Shown piece after piece: positions 54,465 through 64,000 of a stretch of DNA of 64,000 bases. The notes under the pieces are model-generated. The model worked only from the letters and a program-made list of their open reading frames with translations. It was not told the origin of the DNA and made no database searches. Position 1 is the stretch's first letter, and the number at the start of each line of letters is the position of its first letter. The stretch is from Isoetes taiwanensis. Taxonomy: Eukaryota > Streptophyta > Lycopodiopsida > Isoetales > Isoetaceae. The position numbers and the translations under genes were made by a program. The stretch spans positions 3,460,494-3,524,493 of the forward strand of contig JAJEKV010000047.1 of assembly GCA_021234155.1 (NCBI GenBank). Reading direction: 5' to 3'.

Positions 54465-55652
54465 TTATTCCATGACACCAAGCTGCTTTGATATTCTTGT
54501 AATATGTGTCTGGCCTGCGCCTATAGCTTGCGACAGTTCCATTTCTGTATATCCAGTAACAGTAGGCATGTCCACTTCCATTGCCTCAGCCAATTTCCTG
54601 ACGTGTTCAGAGCCCGACGATAATTTGATCTCCATGATGTCTGTACCTTCTAATAATTCACGTTGTAGCAATTGGCGGAATTCAGGACTGCCATTCTTCT
54701 TTTAACTTTTGGTGTTACCGTCCTTTTCCTCGTACTCAATCTCGAGCTGATCAGATCCTATATATTCAAATGTCGAGTAAGTGCGCTTTTCGGCTGATTT
54801 TCCTGTGAGGAGGGGCAATGCTACAAGTTGTTGATTTAATAATTCTAGCTTCTCGAACTTTGGATCAAGCTCTTTGCATTTCTTTTCAGTTCCTTCTATG
54901 AGGGTCCAGGGTCCTAGGTTCTGCCAGTCTCTCTTCATAATCTTTAGCATCTAATTTGTCCAATATATCATCCAAATTAGTCAAATCTGTATGCTGAGTA
55001 ACATTAGCATCAGGCTGATCCGTATTTACTTAGTCACCCCGTACATTTTTTTCTTCCTCCACATGGGGGCTCGGCTTGGTCATCTTCTCCGTCGTCTCAA
55101 AAAATGACTCTAGGAAACGATATACTTTAGCATCATCTTTGAAGGACACACTCCGTTTTCTCTGGATCAAAGCGGCCCTAGAGGCTGTACCCGCTGAGAA
55201 AAAATCAAGAACTATCCCGTCAATGGGAACTAGTTCATTAACTATGTGGTAAATATAAGAGGTCTTGGCTTGACTTTTCAAAACAACGTCACTGTCCATG
55301 TTCGCCCAAGAAAACTTAGGCTTGCCTGTGAAATACATCATGTATTTTTTCTTCAATTTTTCATCCTGCTCCTCGTTGCCTGTGATTTCGTGTTTTGGAA
55401 TGGGAGTGTTTTTCGGGGCATTGTTCACCTGTGTCAATCTAAGTTTCAAGCTAGGCTGCGAGGGAATCACATGAGCCTCACTTCTGTTAATCGTGACATG
55501 CGTGATGTAGTACTGGAACCCCTTGACCATTTTCTTGGTTACCCAGCCTTGCTCTTCATAAGCACCAATGGATACATGTACCTTGCACCTGGCTATATAA
55601 TCAGTTAAGAAGTTGACCTGATCTCAAAAATATGACGATGTGATAGATCTTG

Positions 55653-56142
55653 TGTGACGCTCCCTACTAAATATACGGCTCCCAGCCGTACACTCCGTAG
55701 GAAATCCCCCATCCGGTCCTCCGACCGCACGGGCCCTCCGTCTATCCCGCACTATGGGATCACCGTAGTGCGGGTAGGGGACATGAAGGTGTCTTGCGCG
55801 CCCTTCCCTTCCCCTATGGGCTCTTATCACAGCGGAAGCATAAACATCATCAGAACTAGCAATAACAATACATCATACTACCTCGAAGGGTAGCTCATCC
55901 ATATATCCATAGCTGCAAAGAAGACAATCATATGCCATAAAACACGAGAGCCCCTACCCGTGGCTCGGACTCATAAGGAGGTCGACTGACTGGATAGGCC
56001 TCAAGATAGAGCAGACGGAGTCATAACAATGGCGGGGCTGGCTATAGACAATGGCTAGGGTTGATCACTCCATCCGCCCCTCCTGTGCATACTTTGCAGA
56101 TGGGCTAGATCAAGCTCTGGCATGACTCTAGCCTTCCGGACA
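55653..56142. mobile_element. Diverged LTR fragment of the Ty3 element 1 family
   Basis: Begins TGTGACGCTCC, the same terminus as 29162, and follows the same order (CGGGCCCTCCGTCT, ACTACCTCGAAGGGTAG, CTCCATCCGCCCCTCCTGTG). It is more diverged than the other two copies and stops near 56142, about a third of the full LTR. It interrupts the methyltransferase-like gene between motifs X and I. Confidence 0.85.
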
Positions 56143-57372
56143 GGGGTTGGTCCTTCTCTGCAGTTTGCTCCTTTGTCACTGTTTCATCTTTGTTGGTGTC
56201 TACAGTCTCTTCAGGAATAGTAGCTAGAGCTACTTCTTTAAGCTCTTCAAAGGTAGCTTCATCTTCCATAGAACTTGTAAACGGAGGCTAGAACATATCC
56301 AAAAGATGGTTAATCAGCTTCTGTGGCTTCTGGTAATGATTGACAATCCTGCCTTGTGCACTTGGGTCCTGCAGCTTCTGTAATACTGCTGGAAACTCTA
56401 GGACATTAGAAAAATTTTGGCAGGCTGCTGTGTTGAAATGCTCCATGGTGCGCTTCCCGTCGAAACTCCAGTAAGCTACATGGAGATATTCAACCTCGCT
56501 CAGTAGCCTCGGTCCTCCGCCATGGTAGTTAATGTTTGTTTTGTACCTGCAGGAATATATTCCAGAATAGGAAGTACGTATTCCAGAATAGGAAATGAGA
56601 AGAAGATGAGTTACAATTACAGCGATGATTCTAAACTTGAATGAAAGAAAGTATCAATTGCATTCGAGATTTAAAAACTCACCAGACCATATTTTCATAA
56701 CCGACTTGCACAGGAGAACCGAAGTAGTTCGTGAAAGTAGCTTCCACAAGTCCGGCTTGCATGCTAGAGTAGAGTGGAACACAACGAGACGCCAATGCTT
56801 TGCTATGGTAACCTGCTTAATGACGTCAACGAAAGCATTAAATTCTGAATTTTTAAAAGGCTGGTCGTTGTAGCGGCTATCCTTCAGCTTAAAGCCATAT
56901 GGCAAGTCTGCTATGACCAAGGTAAAATCTTGTGGCTTTATTGTTCCAGGCAACTTCGTGTAGTCTCCATGAACGATGAAAAATAAATTATTTTGGTCGA
57001 ACATAGAAAACCTCTCGTAGTCGGATGGCTCAACATCTACAATCCGCCTATCCGCTACCGTCCTCTCCTCTCCTCTCGAGCTGTCCTTACCAGGTGCATG
57101 AATCCCTCTGGTAGGTCCTTGTTCTTCTTGCTCTGTTAGTAAAAACAGGAAGGCGACGTACCCAGCCCTCAAAATTTAGAGCGTATTAAATAATACGCTC
57201 GTCAGAGGTAGCAATGGGATAGAGCTCTTTACACCTCTCCCCGCTGTCCACGTTCAACTGCTCCATTAAATATGTCTGGCATGTTATAACGTTTTTTTGG
57301 TTGAAAGTCAACAAAACAGAAAATTAGTGTGCCACGAACAACTTAATAAAAAAAAAAGGGAGAACTAGCACT

Positions 57373-57817
57373 GTATTCCGGAATACCCAAACACCACAGA
57401 GGTAGAGCAAAAGTGTATTCTAGAATACGCTCCTGCTTGCTCTTGAAGCAAAAGTGTATTCCAGAATACACTTTTCCTTTACAGTAAAAGCAAGTGTATT
57501 CCGGAATAAAAAACGAAACTTAAATATCAACTTACTTGTGCAGTTCCTTGAACATTTCTTCCAGTGTGAACTGGAGGAGCCTTTCTAGCAACTCCATATC
57601 GGTGAAGCCCTGCACCTCCCTCCACACTGTAATGGTCATCTCTTTTTTCGGGACGTCGGAGCCCTTCTTTTTGTCGGACACCTTTCCCTTGCTCTTCAGC
57701 CCTCCCCGTTCGAGCATATTAAATATTTCATTCTGCAGCTCCCAAATCTGCACTCGGAAATGGAAGGCTGTTAGAGCATTCAACGGCAACCAACACACAA
57801 AATGTATTCTGGAATAC
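57373..57817. repeat. Cluster of GTATTCC/GGAATAC palindromes in an intron
   Basis: Palindromes of the form GTATTCyrGAATAC are at 57373-57386, 57415-57428, 57451-57475 (with longer arms AAAGTGTATTCC), 57498-57509 and 57804-57817. Related ones are at 56558-56569 and 56579-56590, and at 63566-63889. All lie in non-coding parts of the R gene cluster; I saw none elsewhere in the window, though I did not scan exhaustively. Confidence 0.7.
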
Positions 57818-58515
57818 AAAAATAACTTACTCGGCCATCTCTAAAGGCAAGCTGAAACCAGTTATCGTGGCTTATGAGTGACTGCCATTTGTTCGCCTCA
57901 TCGTACTTAAGGCATCACTCTATTGCACACGCCTCCTTAAGCTTCAAGGAGTTGGCTGGTTTCTTTAAGTCTTCGCCATATTTTCCTTTAAATATAACGT
58001 ACTCCCTGTGCATGAACCTTATCTTATCGATAAAGCTCATCTTCAGTTTGTACTCGTTATCAGCATTGTGCGTATTGGCCACGATTTTTGCTTCATCGTC
58101 TATTAGGCCACAGTAAACTGCACAAAGAACTGAGAGATATCTCGGGTTGTTCTTTTCCTTGTACAGTTGCCTTCTGGCTTTAAAGCTATAGTTTCCCCCC
58201 AAGACATAGTGCGTGTAGGTCTCTGCATTTTTCCTGTCATAGTCTTGGGGGGTTGTGCACTGCTCCCTGTCAACAAGCACAACAATAGGAGCCACATGAG
58301 TGTTTGGATTGCTCCTTATTCTGTCCTTCAGGTTCCTCAAGTGATCGGCGTAGATTTTTCGAACCTGAAGTGGCCATTCACTAGCTTCATTCTTAGGGGG
58401 GCAGCCTCATGCATGTGACTGGAAGATAGATACAAATTTTTCTCTATTTATTACCTCCATTCTTTTGGAGGTCTTGTTAAGTTTCTTCTCCTTTATTGCA
58501 ACCCCGGGTGCTTGT

Positions 58516-59052
58516 AATCCAATAAAAAGAAAGGACCAAAGCAGAAGCAGCTTGCAAAATATATGCAATGGATTGCATCCCATTCTACTAGCAAGAAATC
58601 AAGCAAAATTCTGAAGATGAATAATCACATACAAATCACATACTCTTAAATCAGGAGGTTCATCCTCATCATTTTCATTTATTTCTTCCATGGAAGATGC
58701 ACTCTAGAATAAAATAATCTCTTCAAAAGCAAGAGTGAGAGAGAGAGAGAATAAGGAGACGTACCCCTCCTCTTAATCTTACACAACAAAACTTGACCAT
58801 TCATCTTCAAGCAATCTTCACCATTAGATCTTCAATAACCAACATGCCTTTTGAGATCATGCCACTTCATCACAACTCCAACCATTGAAATGGACTTTTA
58901 TACGCCTTCAAGTCCATTACAAGTGCCCACACTATAAAACATCCAAAAAATATAATATCTTCTCCAACTTCAACAGATAAATCATCAAACATACATCAAA
59001 TATGACAATTTGGTGCAAAACATTAAAATGTGAACAGATAAACCACATTACA
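58516..59052. repeat. 537-bp repeat, copy A (3' region of copy R1)
   Basis: Matches 62276-62818 at over 95% by eye, with a few indels (one in a GAGA run). On the minus strand it follows directly after the R1 stop, like copy B after R0. It is therefore the shared 3' UTR of two related genes. Confidence 0.85.
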
Positions 59053-59098
59053 TTATTCCCTCCCAAGAGTATTCATCGTCCCGATGAATTCTTCAAAA

Positions 59099-60510
59099 TT
59101 AAATCTTCAAGATCTTCGACTCGTAAAGGTCATAAAGATAGCATTGCAACTTAACATGAGCAGCCAGTTTAGCAGCTATTTGTTCATTATTGCTTTCCTT
59201 ATCAGGCTGCAGATTACTAGTTCCCTCACCAGAAGCAACGTCCACTTTCGAATTGGACAAGTCTATGAGACTTTTCATTGCTGATGATTTCAGGTTGCCA
59301 TAAGGGCCTTTAGGAGATTTGGCAAGCACATGCATGAGGAATGGTTCAAGAAAGTCTTTGGCCTGCTCATCACTCACAAAGCAGTGACATCTTCTTGCAC
59401 CCATAAGAGTCTCTCGGGCAATATAACCTCCAACATGAAGCTCCAAGCAGGTTGTATCATTTGGAGCAAATGCCTCGACGAGGTAAGCAGCCATAGACGG
59501 GGGAAATCCATTTTTATTTAAGGGGCCCTTCTCCTTAGTTTGTAGCTCGTGCCTTGATTTCCCCACTTAGGAGGGATCCCATCCTCATCCTCTTCCTCGA
59601 CTCGTCCCTTCGACCGATCCCCGATCCGTATGAAAGAATATAGTTCTTAAGTCTGGATCATCTAGAAGAAAACATTCCCATGCACTGCTATTGTCACCCT
59701 TGAATATCATATTCCTCGTCTGACAGCATGGATATCATAATAAAGATCACATGTGCCATCTTCCGCTCGTTCGCGACTCATTATCCTTAACATCATATAT
59801 TAGGCATCCCTCCCTAATAACTTTGAGGCACTCCGGATCATGAGCAAATGGATAATGCATGCAGATGTGACTCACCAAAGGACAAACGATGACAATAGTG
59901 AAGGACCTCTCGGGTTGTCAATCCTATACACCGGTAAAGAAGTTGTTGTAGTCCTTCCGGTTCATGCCCATATCTCCTCTCCCACCCCCGCCGTCCAACA
60001 CAAAGAGTGATATATTTTTAAGGCCGGTTGATTCTAGCAAGAGACCTTTGTACCCAATGGAGACCGAATCTTTGGATGTGTCGCCTTCTCCAAGAATCTT
60101 CTTCACAAGGGCCACTTTTCTTCTCAACTCGGGCCAAGACCTTTTAGAGGGTAGAGTCTCCTTATGTTTTGTATTTTTAGCCTTCCAATTCTTTAGGAAG
60201 TCCTTTGACCAGAATACAAACTTCTTGATGTCATCATTACTGACCTTGTATTTGTCCAGCAATCCAATTTCAGATAATGCCACATCCCCCGATAGCCTTT
60301 GTAACTCAGCTCCTACAGCTGACTTCATTGTACGTACATCCTTCACATGGCTGCAGCACTCAACGAAGGACATCCTATCCTTGGTGAAAGTACCCTTCTT
60401 GTATAAGACTTCCTTCTTTAAGCACTGCTCTAAAACCCAAATGGTCTCAGCGTCGTCTAGCCCCACTGTGATGGTGGCGAACTTAGGGAATATCCTTGCC
60501 TCCCTTCAGG
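59099..60510 (-). pseudogene. Methyltransferase-like paralogue with degraded catalytic motif (copy R1)
   Basis: Two minus-strand frames (60510-59924 and 59566-59099) follow the same layout as R2 downstream of the ParB-like part. Where R2 has LVIADLPYGF, R1 reads LFVLDGGGGRG, so the (D/N/S)PP(Y/F) catalytic motif is lost. The next strand (SFTIVIVCPL) and an acidic, poorly conserved linker follow after a stop at 59924. A motif-I-like segment, TCLELHVGGYIARETLMGARR with VSDEQAKDFL, is at 59566-59400. A frame break joins the two. It is a paralogue of R2, probably catalytically dead, ending at the repeat 58516-59052. Confidence 0.5.
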
Positions 60511-61614
60511 GTGATGCAAGCAACAATAGAGTAGATTCACAGGTTAACAATGAAATAATTAACAGGGAAACCGAAACTGAAGGCAACCAAGGCGGCTCTA
60601 GTGATTCACAGGTTTGCCAAATCAATACTAAAATAATGTCAGTTGTGAAGGACGCAGCGGAACTAATAGAAAATAACAATTCTAACAGTCAGAAGAAGAC
60701 GAAGATTAAGGGTGGCGAAGGGGAGAATGACGCCGACGACGGCAGCGAAACTGAAGATGATAGGTATGGCCTTGCCCACGAAATCGCGCCACGCGTGATT
60801 TAATTTGTATTACGTTTGAATTAAATCGCGCCAGGCGTGCTTTGATTATTTTTCGTTGTCAAACTAAATTACGCAGAGCGCGATTTGGTTATGACTATTT
60901 CAAATCAGGCTTGGCACGTTTGTATTGTTTGTGTTATCGTATCTTGCTGACCGGATACATGTTTGATGTTTCAGCTTCCATTGCGTTTCTAAGAAGGTTG
61001 TGGTGTTCGACCTAAACGGAGTCCTTTGCAAGACTTTTCCGAAAAATAAAGTGGCTAGAGATCAGTTTCATCAGACACCAGTAGAATCAAACACCAAGTG
61101 GATCTATCCGCGGCCACACTTGAAGGAGATGCTAGATGAGGCATTCAGGTTATTTCGAGTTGGTATTTGGTCATCCATGGAACTAAGGAACATCAAGGAT
61201 ACTTTGGAGGCACTGGGGGAAATGCGCAGACATTGGTTGACCTTTTGGGATCAGAACAAATGTGTGAAGTTCACTAATCCCAAGGATCCAACAGGCAAGC
61301 CTATCTTCATCAAACACTTGAGTAACATGATGGACGAACTTGGTATCGAGAATAAGGATGATATAATCATAGTGGATGATGATGCTCTCAAATGCTTCTA
61401 CAATCAAACGCAGTTCCTCGAATCCACCATCTTACGATCCAAAAAACTTTGCAACAGATGATTTTCTGGTGAAGTTTGTGTCTATTATGCATAATTTGGC
61501 TATGGGGATGACGGTGGGTGAAGTGTTAGATTCGTACCCAGAACTGGATAGAACGGCTGACATGGAACCACACCTTGTTAAATACGTGGAAAAACATAGA
61601 TTGATCCCTTAATG
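60469..61614 (+). pseudogene. FCP1/NIF-like HAD phosphatase-family protein, frameshifted
   Basis: A first exon at 60469-60803 encodes an acidic, Ser/Asn-rich N-terminus. After an intron-like stretch ending TTTCAG at about 60975, the catalytic domain starts VVVFDLNGVLCKTF: the HAD motif DxDx(T/V) is changed to DLNGV, with Asn in place of the second Asp, as in several plant FCP1-like proteins. WIYPRPHLKEML, VGIWSSMELRNI and DDIIIVDDD follow. The frame changes near 61410 and continues NPPSYDPKNFATDDFL ... DSYPELDRT to a stop at 61612. HAD family members of this type dephosphorylate proteins such as RNA polymerase II C-terminal repeats; loss of the second Asp would argue against full catalysis. 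The gene lies in the opposite direction to the methyltransferase-like genes and starts almost back to back with R1. Confidence 0.7.
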
Positions 61615-61923
61615 TTTTATTGGAATATATGATATTTTTGTATGATATTTGTGCCATGTATCGATAATTTCGAGTCTGGAATTGCCTCGCAAATAATGCA
61701 ATCTGTTATTATCAAACCTAATATTATCATCTATCGAGCAAGCAATTTTGGTCTCATCTATGTTAGCAACTTGCTCTTCATTTTTGCATATTTCAATTCG
61801 CATATGAAACGTCACACATGAATCGCAACCTTATGTTATTTTTGAAGTCCAAAAAAAAAGATTAAAAAAAACAAAAACCCCCTAGAAGACAATAGCAGGT
61901 TGGCGTGATTTTGGAGTTGACAT
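61615..61923. other. 3' flank of the HAD-like gene
   Basis: AT-rich stretch with no supported gene. Confidence 0.4.
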
Positions 61924-61926
61924 AAT

Positions 61927-62248
61927 GGGTAAAAGCATGCTACGGTGTACCACTTTTGGAACCCTCAAAAGTACCTACACTGGGTACTTTTAAAACTAGT
62001 ACTTTCTGTTTTTTCTTTCCATTAAAATCAATTGAAAATTTTTGAATTGAAGGTCAATAACATGCCAACCTATAGCACTAAAGGATAACAATACTATTAG
62101 AGACTAAAATAAACGAATTAACTCTCAAACTTATTTTTTATTGTGGCATTTATGTAAGTTCCCAGTACCTAGTGTTGGGTACTTTTTTGGGTAGTTTCAC
62201 ACTCCCTAAAAAGTACTTTAGATGGTACACCCTAGCATGCTTTCACCC
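61927..62248. mobile_element. MITE with long TIRs, 322 bp
   Basis: The left end GGGTAAAAGCATGCTA and right end TAGCATGCTTTCACCC are inverted repeats, and the similarity extends inward over GTGTACCA and AGTACTTTT stretches. AAT trinucleotides flank both ends (61924-61926 and 62249-62251), a possible 3-bp target duplication. The superfamily is not settled (Harbinger- or CACTA-like by duplication size). Confidence 0.75.
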
Positions 62249-62275
62249 AATCCCAATTTAATTGGATGATGGTTT

Positions 62276-62818
62276 AATCCAACAGAAAGAAAGGATCAAA
62301 GCAGAAGCAAGCTTGCAAAATATATGCAATGGATTGCATCCCATTATACTAGCAAGAAATTAAGCAAAATTCTGAAGATGAATAATCACATACAAATCAC
62401 ATACTCTTAAATCAGGAGGTTCATCCTCATCATTTTCATTTATTTCTTCCATGGAAGATGCACTCTACAATAAAATAATCTCTTCAAGAGCAAGAGTGAG
62501 AGAGAGAGAGAGAGAATGAGGAGACGTATCCCTCCTCTTAAACTTACAAAACAAATCTTGACCATTCATCTTCAAGCAATCTTCACAATTAGATCTTCAA
62601 TAACCAACATGCCTTTTGAGATCATGCCACTTCATCACAACTCCAACCATTGAAATGGACTTTTATACGCCTTCAAGTCCAATTACAAGTGCCCACACTA
62701 TAAAACATCCAAAAAATATAATATCTTCTCCAACTTCAACAGATAAATCATCAAACATACATCAAATATGACAATTTGGTGCAAAACATCAAAATGTGAA
62801 CAGATAAACCACATTACA
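62276..62818. repeat. 543-bp repeat, copy B (3' region of R0)
   Basis: Same sequence as 58516-59052, including the GAGA run. On the minus strand it begins at the R0 stop codon (62813-62815). Confidence 0.85.
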
Positions 62819-63479
62819 GTGCTTTTCCTTTTCCCTTTCTTTTCTTTGTGCTTTCCTGGGGGATCTCTTCTATTTCAAGCTGCTGTACTTTTCTTTTTTT
62901 TGGTTCCTTAGCAGCTATAGTGTCTCTTGGCCTGCTAAGTTTTTTGGGCTGCTCTTTGGGCTCCTCCTCTACTTCTTCCTCGGAACCTCCATCCTTGTCC
63001 TGCCCAGAAGTACTAGCAGAGGGAGATTTTTCAGCTTCTTCCTCATGCTCGGACTCACTAACGGGAAAGTCCTCGCTCTCACTGGAACAAACCTGCCTAA
63101 TAATGGAAGCTAGGCTTTGTTTGTTCCGGTAATGGGAAAAATATCTGTACAGTGCATGTGGTTGCACACTGACGATTCTGAAGCTTGCAATGTCCACCAC
63201 AATGCAGCCCTGGGAGGTCTTCAAAGACAGCCTCCCCACTTGACCTCCTTGCCCGGCAGCCTCAGAAACATCTTTAATTGTCCCAAGGTTGACAAACTCG
63301 GAGTCGGCATAGCGTTTATTCCCAGAGCTCTTGCAAACATGTAGAAAGGTCAGCGTGCTGTACTTACCGCCTGCACCTCTGGTTACGAACCACTGTGTTT
63401 GAAAGTTTTCATAAACTGCAGGCATATCTGTGTCCTTTGTCTGCTTCATTGGATGTGGCCATTGGACCTGCTTAAGCAC
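62814..63479 (-). CDS. C-terminal part of an unidentified gene of the cluster (R0)
   Basis: A 221-residue frame ends in a TAA inside the 543-bp repeat. The first 130 residues look globular (WFVTRGAGGKYSTLTFLHVCK, LSLKTSQGCIVVDIASFRI, YRYFSHYR); the rest is acidic then Lys-rich with a KKRKGKGK nuclear-localisation-like end. I do not recognise the domain. A GT-like end and an AT-rich stretch upstream suggest introns and more exons beyond the window. By its shared 3' end with R1 it may be another member of that family. Confidence 0.45.
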   Translation of the reverse strand: MLKQVQWPHPMKQTKDTDMPAVYENFQTQWFVTRGAGGKYSTLTFLHVCKSSGNKRYADSEFVNLGTIKDVSEAAGQGGQVGRLSLKTSQGCIVVDIASFRIVSVQPHALYRYFSHYRNKQSLASIIRQVCSSESEDFPVSESEHEEEAEKSPSASTSGQDKDGGSEEEVEEEPKEQPKKLSRPRDTIAAKEPKKRKVQQLEIEEIPQESTKKRKGKGKAL

Positions 63480-63821
63480 TTTCTTTGGTGCTTTCTTGCT
63501 TCCTTCTTGCCTGCCAAAGTAATGTTTAAAACAACACTATCATGAGTAGAAAAGGAACGAAAAATGTATTCCAGAATAACAATTGCTAATTTGTGCGTCT
63601 GATGAAAGCAAAAAGAAGAAAAAACAGCCAGAAAGAAGTTGCACAAGCAAGTTTTTTAGTGTTTTAATATAACTAAAAAGTGCTAAAAACAATAAAAACA
63701 AGGATTATTTTTTTTCAAAAATCCCAAATACATATTCCTGGATACATATTTCTCACACAAGAAAGGTAAAGTGTATTCCAAAATACACTTTGGCCTTCTC
63801 GTGTGAGCAAAGTGTATTCCT

Positions 63822-63889
63822 ACTTTGGCCTTCTCGTGTGAGCAAAGTGTATTCCGGAATACACTTTGCTCACATGAGAAGGCCAAAGT
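63822..63889. repeat. Near-perfect 68-bp palindrome
   Basis: The centre is TATTCCGGAATA. The arms run outward over AGTG, AGCAA, CACA and GAGAAGGCC to ACTTTGGCC. 63837-63874 (38 bp) is perfect; one mismatched pair (63836/63875) lies in the 68-bp whole. A direct repeat of its left arm precedes it (about 63787-63820). Confidence 0.9.
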
Positions 63890-64000
63890 GTATTTTGGAC
63901 TTTGCCCTTCTGACGGAAGGCGAATTTTATTTCGGAATACACCATTGCACACAAAAGTAAACTACAACAGAGCCAAAGGATGTACTATGTACTTCACATG

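Larger units (their letters stand above)
54465..58440 (-). pseudogene. ParB-like/DNA N4- or N6-methyltransferase-like gene, disrupted (copy R2)
   Basis: From 58440 downward on the minus strand: a ParB-like segment (58340-57915: HYVLGGNYSFKARRQLY then LIDDEAKIVANTHN), closed by an in-frame TGA at 57915; an exon at 57819-57532; an exon with the catalytic motif IV, LVIADLPYGF, and VVFHS (57172-56694, GT donor after KIWS); an exon with motif X, NHYQKPQKLINHLL (56540-56288), ending in TAG; a motif I exon, DGIVLDFFSAGTASRAAL (55620-55030); and a C-terminal stretch to 54465. The order IV, X, I is that of beta-class (permuted) amino-methyltransferases, which methylate cytosine N4 or adenine N6. Known eukaryotic relatives include the N4-methyltransferases of bdelloid rotifers and of Marchantia. 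A Ty3-element-1-type LTR fragment sits between motifs X and I. With stops in the ParB-like part and before motif I, it cannot be expressed as one piece. The ParB-like call is the weaker part. Confidence 0.55.

Noticed and set aside
59964..60466. Long plus-strand frame 59964-60803 as one gene
   Set aside because: Its first part is the shadow of the R1 frame on the minus strand; only the part after about 60469 fits the HAD-like gene.
58516..62818. The two 540-bp repeats as LTRs of one retrotransposon
   Set aside because: Their ends are not TG...CA, there is no primer-binding site or polypurine tract, and they sit at stop codons of neighbouring genes.

Overview
The window looks like a repeat-rich, AT-rich nuclear segment of a land plant. 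The evidence is spliceosomal introns, a plant-type MRS2/CorA magnesium-transporter gene, plant-style Ty3 LTR retrotransposons with an initiator-Met or Arg-type primer-binding site, an L1 element with a zf-RVT tail, and hAT and pogo transposases. A secreted aegerolysin points to a fern or another seed-free plant, but this is an inference. Most of the sequence is transposon in several layers. Few loci look like intact host genes; the clearest is the two-exon aegerolysin at 16654-17259.

Layout. 1-6.2 kb holds a low-confidence coding remnant, a broken second copy of the aegerolysin 3' end split by a TIR element (1564-3097) that itself holds a LINE 3' end, a DNA-methyltransferase-like pseudogene (3560-4254), and LINE 3' ends carrying a recurring hairpin. 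6.2-16.6 kb is mostly non-coding, with a hAT MITE (10730-10936) and an almost complete hAT transposase gene (12650-15017). 16.6-17.3 kb is the aegerolysin gene. 20.0-42.5 kb is a three-level nest. A LINE (20040-20381 and 41865-42547) is split by a minus-strand Ty3 element (20382-41859, target duplication GCAAA). The 5' LTR of that element is split in turn by a young plus-strand Ty3 element (29547-40683, target duplication ATGGC). 45.2-47.1 kb is a 5'-truncated L1 with a 21-bp target duplication. 47.7-49.2 kb is a frameshifted MRS2 gene. 49.9-53.6 kb is a complete pogo-type element. 54.4-64.0 kb is a minus-strand cluster of related ParB-like/DNA-methyltransferase-like gene pieces, with a plus-strand FCP1/HAD-like gene between them.

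The most striking discovery is in the minus-strand Ty3 element. Between its tRNA-Met primer-binding site (about 29149-29160) and its gag (about 23.99 kb) it carries about 5 kb of extra coding sequence. One part is an unmistakable histone H3: an N-terminus that copies the H3 tail, then a complete H3 fold with canonical loop lengths. A second block, closer to gag, contains three segments that I read as H2A-like, H4-like and H2B-like. The H3 call is firm; the other three rest on motif patterns. If they hold, this is an LTR retrotransposon that encodes its own core-histone set, which I do not know to have been described.

The second point of interest is the methyltransferase-like cluster. One member has a ParB-like segment, a DLPYG (motif IV) segment, a QKP (motif X) segment and a VLDFFSAG (motif I) segment in the permuted order of beta-class N4/N6 amino-methyltransferases. 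A neighbouring paralogue has lost the catalytic motif. Palindromes built on GTATTCC/GGAATAC are scattered through the non-coding parts of this cluster.
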